Notes: generated by a model not told the origin, from the letters alone. Positions 48,810 to 57,949 are shown, counted from the stretch's first letter. The stretch is DNA of 64,000 bases from Bacilli bacterium (GCA_017541445.1 JAFXZC010000010.1:1-64000), one strand, 5' to 3'. A program made the numbers and translations.

Positions 48810-50483
48810 ATGAGTAATTGTCCTAAATGTGGAAATCCTATGCAAGATGGAGTAGATGTTTGCTCTATCTGTGGTACAAATATAAAAAGTGTTTTAGCTG
48901 CTGATTCTGTTCCTGTAGTTGATAGTCAGGGAGCAGTTGCTGAACAACCAGTAGAATCTACTCCTGTGGAAGCTGTTAAACCAATTGAGGTTGTTTCTGA
49001 TCCAGTTGCTGTAGAATCTGCTCCTGCTCCGGTAGAAGCAGTTACTCCAACGGTTGTTGAGGCAACACCAGTACAATCGGCTCCTGTAGAGGCAACACCA
49101 GTTGCTGCAACTCCAGTTGAGGTAGCACAACCTGCACCAGTAGAAGCTGCGCCAGCAGTTGTTGAACAACCTGCTCAAGTAGAGCCAGTTCAAGCAACTC
49201 CAACAGTTGTGGAAGCTACACCGGTAGCTGCTGAGCAACCAGTACAACAAGCTGAAGTTGCTGTTGCTCAACCAGAGGTAACTACACCAGCTACTGTTAG
49301 TGAAGTGGTACCTACAGTTGATTCAGGTGCTGTTCAAGAACCTGTTCCTGCTACTGTAGTTGAGGCAACTCCTCAACCAGTTTCAGTAGAAGCTACGCCT
49401 GTAGAAGTACAAGCAACTCCTGTAGAGGCAGCACCAGTTGCTGCAACTCCAGTCGAAGTTGCACAACCTGCACCAGTAGAAGCTGCACCAGCAGTTGTTG
49501 AACAACCAGTTGTTGCTCAAGCTGAAACTACTGTTCAAGCTGCACCAGTAGAAGCTCCTGCGCCTGTTATTGAACCTACTATAATTCAACCAACAGCTGC
49601 ACCAGCTGAAGCTCCTGCACAAAATATAGTGTTAGAACCTACAACGGAACCTGAATTATCTGATAGTCCAATTCCTACATCAATAGGTCCAGTTGTTGAA
49701 GAAGCTCCTGATAGTGGTACTCCGATACCAAGCATACCTGCTTCTTTAAATACTCCTGTTGTTGAGACGACTGTTAAAGTTGAAGAGAAAAAGAAAAAAG
49801 GTTTAAAAATAAATAAAAAAGTTTTATATGCAGCTATTGCTGCAATAGTTGTTATGACCGGTGTTGCAATATTCTTAAATAAGGGTGGTGGAGCCATGGG
49901 TGTTGCTCCTAACATCCAACAACCCGGTAATGTAGCACTTTTAACTACTGAAATGGATGGATATTCATTTAATGTTCAAAATGGTTGGAAAGTTGGTAAA
50001 TCTGACGATAAAGTATTAATATCTAATAATGATGATTCTGTAGTATTAAGTTTATCTTATAGAACAGGTCAAGTTGGTACATATGATGCTGAAGCTATGA
50101 AATTAAATATTTTAGCTGATACAAGATTTTCAGAAGTTACTTTTAAAAATGAAAAGATTGAAGATAGGGATGCTTTAATATTTGAAAGTAAATATAATAA
50201 TTATTTTGTACAATTCTATTATGTTAATAATACAACAGAAACTACTGTAGATGCTGCTGTAGTATATCAAAGTACTGAATTAAAAGATAAATTGGAAAGT
50301 GATGTACGTGCATTAATTGCAACATTAAAATTTAATGTTAAGGCATCTAGATCTATAGATTTATATAATCATTATAATGATGAATTTGAAATGTTAGAGT
50401 CTATTTTTGATGATGAATCTGAAGATGATGAAGATGAAGAAGAAGACGAAGAAGATGATGATAATTCTGAGGATGAAGAATAA
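48810..50483 (+). CDS. Zinc-ribbon membrane protein with long PVEA repeats
   Basis: A 557-residue protein: zinc ribbon (CPKCG and CSICG at 4-22), ~290 residues of Pro/Val/Glu/Ala repeats (units such as PVEATPVAATPVEVAQPAP), one membrane helix (VLYAAIAAIVVMTGVAIFL near 337-355), a ~150-residue ectodomain (MDGYSFNVQNGWKVGKSD), and a very acidic C-terminal tail (about 25 of the last 30 residues Asp/Glu). The orientation puts the repeats inside the cell, which is unusual. The repeat DNA has two nearly identical ~85-base blocks. It shares its order with the protein at 38047-39048. Function is unknown. Confidence 0.8.
   Translation: MSNCPKCGNPMQDGVDVCSICGTNIKSVLAADSVPVVDSQGAVAEQPVESTPVEAVKPIEVVSDPVAVESAPAPVEAVTPTVVEATPVQSAPVEATPVAATPVEVAQPAPVEAAPAVVEQPAQVEPVQATPTVVEATPVAAEQPVQQAEVAVAQPEVTTPATVSEVVPTVDSGAVQEPVPATVVEATPQPVSVEATPVEVQATPVEAAPVAATPVEVAQPAPVEAAPAVVEQPVVAQAETTVQAAPVEAPAPVIEPTIIQPTAAPAEAPAQNIVLEPTTEPELSDSPIPTSIGPVVEEAPDSGTPIPSIPASLNTPVVETTVKVEEKKKKGLKINKKVLYAAIAAIVVMTGVAIFLNKGGGAMGVAPNIQQPGNVALLTTEMDGYSFNVQNGWKVGKSDDKVLISNNDDSVVLSLSYRTGQVGTYDAEAMKLNILADTRFSEVTFKNEKIEDRDALIFESKYNNYFVQFYYVNNTTETTVDAAVVYQSTELKDKLESDVRALIATLKFNVKASRSIDLYNHYNDEFEMLESIFDDESEDDEDEEEDEEDDDNSEDEE
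49083..49510 (+). repeat. Two near-identical ~85-base coding blocks
   Basis: The block at about 49083-49170 recurs at about 49416-49508 with only a few base changes (both encode PVAATPVEVAQPAPVEAAPA). Such direct repeats can gain or lose units by slippage or recombination, altering linker length in frame. Confidence 0.75.
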
Positions 50484-50573
50484 GTAGAGGACCAAAATAT
50501 ATTAATTAATTAGACATTTTAGTAAAATTTGTTGTAAATATGCTGAAAAATAGTAAAAAAGTGTTGATTTATC

Positions 50574-50602
50574 TTGATTAAATTTAGTATTTTTGCTATT
50601 TT
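50574..50602 (+). promoter_or_regulatory. Putative HU promoter
   Basis: TTGATT at 50574-50579, a 17-base spacer and TATTTT at 50597-50602, about 55 bases before the HU start. The 174-base gap before HU is A/T-rich and no gene was found in it. Confidence 0.4.
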
Positions 50603-50608
50603 TAGTAT

Positions 50609-50627
50609 GTAAGGAAGATGACCTTAC
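50609..50627 (+). promoter_or_regulatory. Hairpin in the HU leader
   Basis: Inverted repeat GTAAGG / CCTTAC with a 7-base loop between the putative promoter and the GGGAGG ribosome site. It could stabilise the mRNA or be a protein-binding site; there is no T-tract, so it is not a terminator. Confidence 0.4.
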
Positions 50628-50657
50628 GAAATATATATTTATTGGGAGGTAAATAAT

Positions 50658-50930
50658 ATGGGAAAACAAGATTTAGTTGAATTTGTTGCTGCTAAAGCAG
50701 GACTTACAAAAGCTGACGCTGCTCGTGCTTTAGATGCAATGCTAGAAGGAATCACTACTGGTCTTAAAAAAGAAGGCAAAGTAGCATTAGTTGGATTCGG
50801 AACTTTCTCAGCTAAAAAAAGAGCTGCTAGAGAAGGTATTAATCCTTTAACTAAAGCTGCTATTAAGATTCCTGCTAAAACTGTTGCTTCATTCAAAGCT
50901 GGAAGCAAATTAAAAGATGCACTTAACTAA
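50658..50930 (+). CDS. hup: HU-family DNA-binding protein
   Basis: A 90-residue histone-like protein that bends and compacts DNA. It has the N-terminal helices (KQDLVEFVAAKAGLTKADA), VALVGFGTFSAKKRAAREG (beta-arm base), and the arm sequence with INPLTKAAIKIPAKTVASFKAG. This is the full family length. GGGAGGT is an optimal ribosome site; higher GC and CGT/CTT codons than neighbouring genes fit strong expression. A terminator follows. Confidence 0.97.
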   Translation: MGKQDLVEFVAAKAGLTKADAARALDAMLEGITTGLKKEGKVALVGFGTFSAKKRAAREGINPLTKAAIKIPAKTVASFKAGSKLKDALN

Positions 50931-50954
50931 TTAATAGTATATTAGTTGACTAAG

Positions 50955-50985
50955 AAGACTTATATTTATATATAAGTCTTTTTTC
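50955..50985 (+). terminator. Intrinsic terminator after HU
   Basis: Stem AAGACTTATAT / ATATAAGTCTT, 4-base loop, T run. Confidence 0.85.
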
Positions 50986-51040
50986 TATCTGTTTCTTGTT
51001 TTTTTTATGATATTACTTTATACTTAGGTTGGTGGTTTGT

Positions 51041-52114
51041 GTGAAAAAAATTAATTTTAATAAATTAATTCCATTTGTACCTATATTAACTGCACTTATT
51101 TTAAGAAAACCAAGTGTTATTAGATTAATATTTTGCTTAGTTGGTATTGGTTTATTTGTATATATGTATTTTAGAGATAAAGATAAGAAATTAATTCCAT
51201 TTATATTATTATGTTCTTTAATAGGAGTTATTTTTATAGATGGTTTATTTGCTTTAGCTTTTAAAAGAATTCCTGTATTTTCATATAATATTATTTCTTC
51301 AGGAAATGTTAGAGTATATAATTCAATAGGTTTAAGAGCTTGGCAATGTGATAAAGATAATTATAAAGATATTAAAATAGATTTTTTTGATAAACAGGGT
51401 TATGCTTGTGATATAGATAATCTTTCTACTGTATATTCTAATAGTTTTTTAAGTGCTGTAGTAGAAAATTATTCTGAATATAAAAATCAATATGTTAAGA
51501 TTAATGGAAAGATTAGTAAGAAGAATGGTTTAAATTATATAGAAATGCAAGCATATGATAGTAATAGTGAATCTTTAAATGGTTATGTAGATTTCTATAG
51601 TAATATTACTTTAAGAATATTATTTCCTTCTAATCAAGAAGAATTAGATAATTATGATGTATATGATAATATTACTGTAATTGGTGTTATTAAAAATATG
51701 GAAGAAGTAAATGGTAATTATATTATATATATGTATGAATCTAAAATTGCTTCTATAAAGAATGTTGATAATTTTAAAGTTAGTGTTACACCTGAATCTA
51801 AATGTAGTGAAAAAATACCTGTATATAATGATATTAATAGTAATGTATATCAATACTGTTTATTAAATGTTGTTGTTACTTTTGAAGATGAAAGTAATTA
51901 TGATTTAAGTACTGTATTATCAAGTGGTAAAATTAATATTAATAATTTAATTAATGGTTATATACAAAAAGAAGAATCTAGAGAAGATGCTAGTATTATA
52001 TATAAGTTTGATAAATATAGTATATTGGTATGTGATGAAGGTATTAGTAAAGATATTATTATAGGTAATGATAAAATGTCTTTTAAAGATGTTACATGTG
52101 ATGTTAAAAATTAG
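51041..52114 (+). CDS. Membrane protein with OB-like ectodomain, unknown
   Basis: A ~357-residue protein with three hydrophobic segments in the first ~80 residues (near 7-24, 28-44 and 52-75) and a ~280-residue remainder. The middle of the remainder has an OB-fold-like run (YVKINGKISKKNGLNYIEM, then NITVIGVIKNMEEVNGNYI), a pattern seen in tRNA-anticodon-like or DUF4131-type domains, but the match is weak. Start is GTG 51041 because GGTTGGTGG lies just before it; a TTG at 51029 overlaps that site. No family is recognised. Confidence 0.7.
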   Translation: MKKINFNKLIPFVPILTALILRKPSVIRLIFCLVGIGLFVYMYFRDKDKKLIPFILLCSLIGVIFIDGLFALAFKRIPVFSYNIISSGNVRVYNSIGLRAWQCDKDNYKDIKIDFFDKQGYACDIDNLSTVYSNSFLSAVVENYSEYKNQYVKINGKISKKNGLNYIEMQAYDSNSESLNGYVDFYSNITLRILFPSNQEELDNYDVYDNITVIGVIKNMEEVNGNYIIYMYESKIASIKNVDNFKVSVTPESKCSEKIPVYNDINSNVYQYCLLNVVVTFEDESNYDLSTVLSSGKININNLINGYIQKEESREDASIIYKFDKYSILVCDEGISKDIIIGNDKMSFKDVTCDVKN

Positions 52115-52135
52115 AACTATTATGTTCTTTTTTTT
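52111..52135 (+). terminator. Intrinsic terminator
   Basis: Stem AGAAC / GTTCT with loop TATTAT and eight T. The T-tract leads straight into TGTTATAAT at 52137-52145. Confidence 0.7.
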
Positions 52136-52136
52136 A

Positions 52137-52145
52137 TGTTATAAT
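52137..52145 (+). promoter_or_regulatory. Extended -10 promoter TGTTATAAT
   Basis: TGTTATAAT directly following a terminator, 23 bases before ATG 52169; TAGGAG is the ribosome site. Confidence 0.65.
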
Positions 52146-52168
52146 GAATATAGTAGGAGTTGTTAAAT

Positions 52169-52972
52169 ATGGCAAATGTTAAAAAGAAAGCAACAGCTAA
52201 AAAAGCTAGTACTAAAAAAAGTACAAGTAAGAGTAAAGGTACTAAAGTAACTAAAGTTAATGATAAGAAGAGAAAAGATCTTTCTTTAAAAGAGAAAAGT
52301 AAGGTTAGAGTAGTTCAATCACAAAATGATTATATGAAACCAGTTATTTGTTTAATTATTATTTTCTTAATATTATTAGTTGGTTATTTTATTTTTACAC
52401 ATACTGATAAAGGTAAAGAATTAATAGAGAATATTAAGAATAAAGAAACTATTACTAAAGATGAAAAGAAATTTAAAGAAGAATATGAATTATTAAATAG
52501 TAGTAATGTAGTTACTGTTAGTATTAAAGAAAATAATAATGTTATTTATACTTCATTAGATGGTGTTTTAAAGATATTAGATAATGGTAGTGGAATTATA
52601 TTATTTGGTAATAAAGATGATACTAATACTAGATTAGTTATTTCTAAGATAATAGATAATATTGGTGATAAAGATTTATATTATTTAGATGTTTTAGCTA
52701 ATGGTGAAGATATTAGAGCTAAATATGAATTTGTTGATTTTAAAATTAAAAAGGTTAAAGATGGAGTAGAAGGATACGATAAATTATTAGAGTATCTAGA
52801 TGAATATTTAGAAGAATATCAGATAGTTAGGGCAAATGGTAAGAAAACTAGTGCTGAAGTAAAACATTTAGACATTCCTTTACTAATTAAAGTAAAAGAT
52901 GGTAAAGTAATTAATGCAGTTTCTTCAGTAGGATCTATTGCTGATTATATTAATTTAATTGATAAAGATTAG
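52169..52972 (+). CDS. Single-pass membrane protein with basic tail and thioredoxin-like ectodomain
   Basis: A 267-residue protein. Residues 1-~55 are a Lys/Ser/Thr-rich, histone-tail-like segment (KKKATAKKASTKKSTSKSK), then a membrane helix (PVICLIIIFLILLVGYFIF at about 59-77) and an ectodomain. The ectodomain (SGIILFGNKDDTNTRLV, LYYLDVLANGED) has the alternation expected of a thioredoxin-like fold but no CxxC, so it would not be a disulfide enzyme. The basic tail may bind nucleic acid or acidic lipids. Start chosen at ATG 52169 with TAGGAGTTG upstream. Confidence 0.7.
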   Translation: MANVKKKATAKKASTKKSTSKSKGTKVTKVNDKKRKDLSLKEKSKVRVVQSQNDYMKPVICLIIIFLILLVGYFIFTHTDKGKELIENIKNKETITKDEKKFKEEYELLNSSNVVTVSIKENNNVIYTSLDGVLKILDNGSGIILFGNKDDTNTRLVISKIIDNIGDKDLYYLDVLANGEDIRAKYEFVDFKIKKVKDGVEGYDKLLEYLDEYLEEYQIVRANGKKTSAEVKHLDIPLLIKVKDGKVINAVSSVGSIADYINLIDKD

Positions 52973-52994
52973 GATATTATAATATCCTTTTTCT
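52971..52994 (+). terminator. Intrinsic terminator before dnaB
   Basis: Stem GGATATT / AATATCC with a short loop and five T; overlaps the stop codon. Confidence 0.7.
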
Positions 52995-53044
52995 TTGTAA
53001 AAAAATATATAATAGTTTATAATACTTTTGAAGAGGGTGATGTT

Positions 53045-54313
53045 ATGATTAGTTTACTTCCTGCAGATACTTATACTGTTATAAATAGAAGTATTATTAC
53101 AGATGATGATAAGAAAAATATTATTTCTTTATATGAACCTATTATTGGTCCTGTATCTGTTGCTTTATACTTTACTTTATTAAGAGATTTAAGAATTATG
53201 GATGTAGTTAGTAGTGATTATACACATCATCATTTAATGAGTGTTATGAAAAGTAGTCTTGATGTTATTAAGATTGCTAGAGAAAGTTTAGAAGCTATTG
53301 GTTTATTAAAAACTTATTTTAAAGAAGGAGATAATAATTCTTATGTTTATGAATTATTTAGTCCTTTATCTCCTAAAGAGTTTTTTGCTTCTCCTATATT
53401 AAATATTACTTTATATAATAATTTGGGTAAGTTAGAATATGAAATAATTAAGAGTGAATATCAATTACCTAAGATAGAATTAAAAGATTATGATGATATT
53501 AGTAAAGAATTAAATATGGTTTATAAGAGTTCTAATGTTATTGAACCTTTAGAAACTAGAGATAAAAATTCTTTAGGTGTTAAATTATTAAGTAATATTG
53601 ATTTTGATTTATTAGTTTCTAGTATGCCTAAAGGTTTATTAAAAGAGAGTGCTTTATCTAAAAAGAATAAAGAATTAATTAATGAATTAGCTTTTATATA
53701 TGATTTAGATACTTTAAAGATGATTGAATTATTAAGAACTGTTATTAATGATAAGGGTACTTTTGATAAAGAAGAATTAAGAAAAGGTGCTAGAAAGTAT
53801 TATCAATATAATAATAATGGTAAATTACCTACATTAGTATATAGAACACAACCTGAATATTTAAAAACTCCTGAAGGGGATGTTAGTCCTATGGCTCAAA
53901 TAATATATATGTTTGAGAATACTAGTCCTCATGATTTTTTAAGAATGAAGAATAAAGGAGTTAATCCTTCTCCTAAAGAGTTAAAGATTTTAGAATATTT
54001 GATAGTAGATGTTGGTTTACAACCTGCGGTTGTTAATGTTTTAATAGATTATGTTTTAAAGAAAAATAATAATAAATTAGTACAAAGTTATATTGAAACT
54101 ATTGCAGGTCAGTGGAAAAGATGTAATATAGAGACTGCTCAAGAAGCTATTGAACTTGCTAGAAAAGAAAGTAGTAAGAATAGTAAAAAGGTTAATAAGA
54201 ATAGTAAGAATGATATTAAAGAACCTGTATGGTTAAAACAAGATATTGTTAAAGAAGAAATTAGTCCAGAAGAAGAAGAGGAATTACAAGAATTATTGAA
54301 AGATTTTAGGTGA
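53045..54313 (+). CDS. dnaB: Replication initiation and membrane attachment protein DnaB (helicase loader)
   Basis: A 422-residue homologue of Bacillus subtilis DnaB, which works with DnaD and DnaI to load the replicative helicase. The N-terminal part has ISLYEPIIGPVSVALYFTL, typical of the DnaB/DnaD family, and the C-terminal DnaB_2/DnaD-like domain has LSPKELKILEYL-type helices (here NPSPKELKILEYLIVDVGL) and SYIETIAGQWKRCNI. The GAGGGTGATG ribosome site precedes the ATG. dnaI starts 4 bases after the stop, the order seen in Bacilli. Confidence 0.93.
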   Translation: MISLLPADTYTVINRSIITDDDKKNIISLYEPIIGPVSVALYFTLLRDLRIMDVVSSDYTHHHLMSVMKSSLDVIKIARESLEAIGLLKTYFKEGDNNSYVYELFSPLSPKEFFASPILNITLYNNLGKLEYEIIKSEYQLPKIELKDYDDISKELNMVYKSSNVIEPLETRDKNSLGVKLLSNIDFDLLVSSMPKGLLKESALSKKNKELINELAFIYDLDTLKMIELLRTVINDKGTFDKEELRKGARKYYQYNNNGKLPTLVYRTQPEYLKTPEGDVSPMAQIIYMFENTSPHDFLRMKNKGVNPSPKELKILEYLIVDVGLQPAVVNVLIDYVLKKNNNKLVQSYIETIAGQWKRCNIETAQEAIELARKESSKNSKKVNKNSKNDIKEPVWLKQDIVKEEISPEEEEELQELLKDFR

Positions 54314-54317
54314 TATT

Positions 54318-55187
54318 ATGAGTATTATTAAAGTAGATGAAGATAAGTTAAAAAAAGATTATCTAGATGCTAGTAAAGATACTAAATTTAGAAGATTAGT
54401 TAAAACTTTAAATATTAGTGATGATATTGCTATGAAATATACTTCTTCTTTAGAAGATACTGTTAATGAATTAGATCATTGTAGTAAATGTGAAGGTTTA
54501 ATATATTGTAAGAATAGATTAGAAGGTCATGTTTTTTATCCTAGTAAAGATGATGTTAGAGTTTCTTTTTCTTATGTTCCTTGTAAATATCAAAAAGAAT
54601 TAATTAAAGAAGAAGAAAATAGAATTAGTAGAGATAAAGATATATTAAATGCTAAGATGAGTGATATATTTAGAGATAAAGAAAGAATAAAAGTTATTAA
54701 ATGGTTAAAGAATTTCTATGATACATATAATAAGAATGGTAATTTTAAAGGATTATATTTATATGGTAGTTTTGGATGTGGTAAAACATATTTAATAAGT
54801 GCTTTATTTAATGAATTATCTAAGAAAAGAATTAGTAGTGAAATAGTTTATTATCCTGAATTACTTCGTGAGATTAAGAGTGATTTTGATACTTATGGAG
54901 ATAGAATGGATTATTTAGAAAATGTAGATTTATTATTAATAGATGATATTGGTGCTGAAAAAGTTACTGAATGGAGTAGAGATGAAATATTAGGTACTAT
55001 ATTAAATAAGAGAATGAATAATTATAAAACTACTTTCTTTACTAGTAATTTAGATATGGATAGTTTAATGCAACATTTAAGAATTAATAATTATAGTGAT
55101 GATGAAATGAATGCTAGAAGAATAATAGAGAGAATTAAACAATTAAGTGAAGAAATGGAATTAATTGGTGAAAATAAAAGAAAATAA
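54318..55187 (+). CDS. dnaI: Primosomal protein DnaI (helicase loader ATPase)
   Basis: A 289-residue AAA+ ATPase. The N-terminal domain carries Cys55, Cys58 and Cys64 ([10 protein letters not shown]), the zinc module that contacts the helicase. The AAA+ domain has Walker [10 protein letters not shown] (149-157), Walker [11 protein letters not shown] near 206-215 and [12 protein letters not shown] as the sensor-2 region. It loads the replicative helicase DnaC/DnaB(Ec) with the preceding DnaB. AGGTGATATT is its ribosome site, inside the end of dnaB. Full family length. Confidence 0.95.
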   Translation: MSIIKVDEDKLKKDYLDASKDTKFRRLVKTLNISDDIAMKYTSSLEDTVNELDHCSKCEGLIYCKNRLEGHVFYPSKDDVRVSFSYVPCKYQKELIKEEENRISRDKDILNAKMSDIFRDKERIKVIKWLKNFYDTYNKNGNFKGLYLYGSFGCGKTYLISALFNELSKKRISSEIVYYPELLREIKSDFDTYGDRMDYLENVDLLLIDDIGAEKVTEWSRDEILGTILNKRMNNYKTTFFTSNLDMDSLMQHLRINNYSDDEMNARRIIERIKQLSEEMELIGENKRK

Positions 55188-55197
55188 GGTGGTTAAT

Positions 55198-56304
55198 ATG
55201 AAGAAAGTTGTAATAGGAATGAGTGGTGGAGTAGATTCATCTGTTGCGGCAATTCGTTTAAAAGAACAAGGTTATGATGTTATTGGTTTATTTATGCGTA
55301 ATTGGGATTCTTATGCAGATGGTGAATTAGATGGTGCTCCTACTACTGATTTAGGAATTTGTCCACAAGAAGTAGATTATTTAGATGCACAAAAGGTATG
55401 TGATAAATTAGGTATTCCTTTACATAGAAAAGATTTTGTTAAGGAATATTGGGATTATGTATTTACTTATTTTTTAGATGAATTAAAAAAAGGTAGAACT
55501 CCTAATCCAGATATTATGTGTAATAAATATATTAAGTTTGATATGTTTTTAAAAGAAGCAGAAAAGTTAGGAGCAGATTATGTTGCTACTGGTCATTATG
55601 CTCGTATTAAAGATGGTAAATTATTAAGAGCGGTGGATGATAATAAAGATCAAACTTATTTCTTATCTCAAGTATCTAAAGAACAATTAAAGAATGTTTT
55701 ATTTCCAATAGGAGATATGGTTAAACCAGATGTTAGAAAGATTGCTGAAGAATATGGTTTAGTTACTGCTGATAAGAAAGATTCAACAGGTATATGTTTT
55801 ATTGGTGAGAGAAACTTTAATAATTTTTTAAAGAATTATTTACCTAATAAACCTGGTAAGATAGTTAATATTGATACTAATGAAGTGATTGGAGATCATA
55901 TTGGTTTAATGTATTATACTATTGGTCAAAGAAGAGGTTTAGATATTGGTGGTACTAAAGAGAGAATGTTTGTAGTTGGTAAAGATTTAAATAAAAATAT
56001 TCTATATATTTGTATAGGAGAAGATAATGATTATTTAGTATCTGATTCTTGTATTATAGATGAAGTTAACTATTTGGGTGATGAAAAGATTACTAAATGT
56101 ACTGCTAAATTTAGATATAGACAAAAAGATGTAGATGTTGAATTAGAGTGGTTAGATAATAATGAAATTTTAGTTAAATATCCACAAGGTGTTAAAAGAG
56201 TAACTCCTGGTCAAGCATGTGTTTTATATAATGGAGAAGAATGTCTTGGTGGAGGAATAATTAAAGAAGTTAGAAAGAATAATGAAAAGTTATGGTATTT
56301 ATAA
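55198..56304 (+). CDS. mnmA: tRNA-specific 2-thiouridylase MnmA
   Basis: A 368-residue enzyme adding sulfur at U34 of Lys, Glu and Gln tRNAs. The PP-loop is SGGVDSS (9-15); catalytic Cys are in [10 protein letters not shown] (near 105) and [10 protein letters not shown] (near 200). The start is ATG 55198, since AAGGTGG lies 6 bases before it and upstream codons sit within dnaI. The C-terminal beta-barrel domain is complete (ends [13 protein letters not shown]). The next PP-loop gene starts one base after the stop. Confidence 0.96.
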   Translation: MKKVVIGMSGGVDSSVAAIRLKEQGYDVIGLFMRNWDSYADGELDGAPTTDLGICPQEVDYLDAQKVCDKLGIPLHRKDFVKEYWDYVFTYFLDELKKGRTPNPDIMCNKYIKFDMFLKEAEKLGADYVATGHYARIKDGKLLRAVDDNKDQTYFLSQVSKEQLKNVLFPIGDMVKPDVRKIAEEYGLVTADKKDSTGICFIGERNFNNFLKNYLPNKPGKIVNIDTNEVIGDHIGLMYYTIGQRRGLDIGGTKERMFVVGKDLNKNILYICIGEDNDYLVSDSCIIDEVNYLGDEKITKCTAKFRYRQKDVDVELEWLDNNEILVKYPQGVKRVTPGQACVLYNGEECLGGGIIKEVRKNNEKLWYL

Positions 56305-56305
56305 T

Positions 56306-57130
56306 ATGGAAAGATATAGAGAAATAGAAAAAAGTATTATAAAGAAATATCGTAAAGAGATATGGTCTAAGTTTATTAAAGGTATTAAAGATTATAAATT
56401 AATTAATGAGAATGATAAAATAATGGTATGTATTAGTGGAGGTAAAGATTCTTTTTTACTTGCTAAATGTATACAAGAATTAGTTAGACATGGTCAAATA
56501 CCTTTTGAAGCTAAATATGTTGTAATGAATCCTGGATATAAGGATGAAAATATTAATATGATAATTAATAATGCTAAAGAAATGAATATACCTATAGAGA
56601 TATTTGAAACAGATATATTTGATGTTTCTAATAAATTAAATCCAGAGAATCCTTGTTATATGTGTGCAAGAATGAGAAGAGGTCATTTATATAATAAAGC
56701 TAAAGAATTAGGTTGTAATAAGATAGCTTTAGGTCATCATTTTAATGATGTTATTGAAACTACTTTATTATCATTATTCTATGGTGCTGAAATAAAAACT
56801 ATGATGCCTAAATTACATAGTGATAATTTTGAAGGAGTAGAATTAATTAGACCTTTATATTTAGTTAAAGAAGAAGATATTATTAGCTGGAAAAATTATA
56901 ATAATTTAACTTTTTTAAATTGTGCATGTAAGTTTACTGAGAAGTCTTCTAATGTAGAAGGTTTTAGTAAGAGAAAAGAAATGAAAGAATTAATTAAGAA
57001 TTTAAATAGTAAGTGTAAAGATATTGATCATAATATATTTAAAGCTTTAGATAATGTTAATATGAATTGTATATTAGGTTGGCATGATGAAGATGATAGA
57101 CATTCTTTCTTAGATGATTATAAAGATTAA
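56306..57130 (+). CDS. TtcA-like PP-loop tRNA thiolase
   Basis: A 274-residue PP-loop ATPase. SGGKDS is at 44-49; Cys117 and Cys120 (CYMCARMRRG) plus Cys-x-Cys (NCACKF) further on match the Fe-S/sulfur-carrying cysteines of TtcA, which makes 2-thiocytidine-32 in tRNA. HHFNDVIETTLLSLFYG is the conserved metal and ATP region. An in-frame ATG at 56282 overlaps mnmA; the ATG at 56306, one base after the mnmA stop, is more likely, by translational coupling, as there is no ribosome site. Two adjacent tRNA thiolases suggest a shared sulfur donor. Confidence 0.88.
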   Translation: MERYREIEKSIIKKYRKEIWSKFIKGIKDYKLINENDKIMVCISGGKDSFLLAKCIQELVRHGQIPFEAKYVVMNPGYKDENINMIINNAKEMNIPIEIFETDIFDVSNKLNPENPCYMCARMRRGHLYNKAKELGCNKIALGHHFNDVIETTLLSLFYGAEIKTMMPKLHSDNFEGVELIRPLYLVKEEDIISWKNYNNLTFLNCACKFTEKSSNVEGFSKRKEMKELIKNLNSKCKDIDHNIFKALDNVNMNCILGWHDEDDRHSFLDDYKD

Positions 57131-57153
57131 GATACTTATGTATCTTTTTTTTT
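57129..57153 (+). terminator. Intrinsic terminator after the TtcA-like gene
   Basis: Stem AAGATAC / GTATCTT with loop TTAT and nine T; overlaps the stop. A TGTTATATT box at 57159-57167 follows for the next gene. Confidence 0.8.
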
Positions 57154-57187
57154 GAATATGTTATATTAGTATTAGAGGTTTTATGAT

Positions 57188-57949
57188 ATGAAGAGATATT
57201 TATTAATTATATTATTAGTATTAATATGTTTTGGATGTAATAAAAAAGATAATGAATTAAAGTGTTTTAATGGTTATGTTTTAGAAGATAATAAATGTAA
57301 AAAAGAAATAGATAATACTATTGCTGAAGTTAGTTATTATTGTGATCCTACTTATGAATTAAAAGATTATAAATGTAAGAAATATACAGAAGCACCTATT
57401 AAAGAAAGAGAAGGTTGCGATGATGGTATTAAAGAAGAGAATGGTAAATGTATTGGTACTTTAACTAAAGATATAGTACTTAAATATAAATGTGAAAAAG
57501 GTACTGAAAAAGATAAGAAATGTTATACAAAGAAAGTTAAAGCTGATGCTTTAACTAGAACATATACTTGTTTAGCTGGTTATACTAAACAAGGTAATAT
57601 ATGTGTTAAAGATTCTGATTCTAATGTAACTAAGGCTCCTAAAACTACTTATAGTTGTGCTGAAGGTACTTCTTTAGCTAATGGTAGATGCTATGTAGAA
57701 GAATTAGTTGGAGATGCTAAAGAAGAAAAAACTTGTCCAGACGGATATGAATTAAAAGATAATAAATGTTTAAAAAATGTTGATGAAAATATTAAAAAGA
57801 TTAAGTATTGTGATGAAGGTTTTGAAATAAAGAATAATAAATGTGTTAAAGATGAAAATCTAGATGCTAAGAAGAATTTTAAATGTCCTGATACATATGT
57901 ATATGAAAATGGTTTATGTAGGAAGTATGATTATCAAGAATTAAGATAA
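57188..57949 (+). CDS. Cys-repeat lipoprotein
   Basis: A 253-residue lipoprotein with lipobox ICFGC (residues 13-17). The mature protein consists of nine short repeats, each with two Cys about 10-13 residues apart, of form C-x2-G-Y-x-L-x-D-N-K-C-x-K (for example CFNGYVLEDNKCKK, CPDGYELKDNKCLK, CDEGFEIKNNKCVK). That gives 18 Cys besides the lipid one, so many disulfides or metal thiolates are possible. The repeats resemble minimal EGF-like/Kazal-like modules of uncertain origin. It lies just before the metal-regulation operon but has its own promoter and terminator. Function unknown. Confidence 0.85.
   Translation: MKRYLLIILLVLICFGCNKKDNELKCFNGYVLEDNKCKKEIDNTIAEVSYYCDPTYELKDYKCKKYTEAPIKEREGCDDGIKEENGKCIGTLTKDIVLKYKCEKGTEKDKKCYTKKVKADALTRTYTCLAGYTKQGNICVKDSDSNVTKAPKTTYSCAEGTSLANGRCYVEELVGDAKEEKTCPDGYELKDNKCLKNVDENIKKIKYCDEGFEIKNNKCVKDENLDAKKNFKCPDTYVYENGLCRKYDYQELR

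Noticed and set aside
48810..49700. CRISPR-like repeat array
   Set aside because: The repeats are in-frame coding units of variable length without regular spacers; no cas genes nearby.
48894..49915. Long minus-strand ORFs opposite the PVEA-repeat gene
   Set aside because: They are mirror images of low-complexity repeats in the plus-strand gene, lack ribosome sites and give Trp/Cys/Ser/Arg-rich proteins without known folds.
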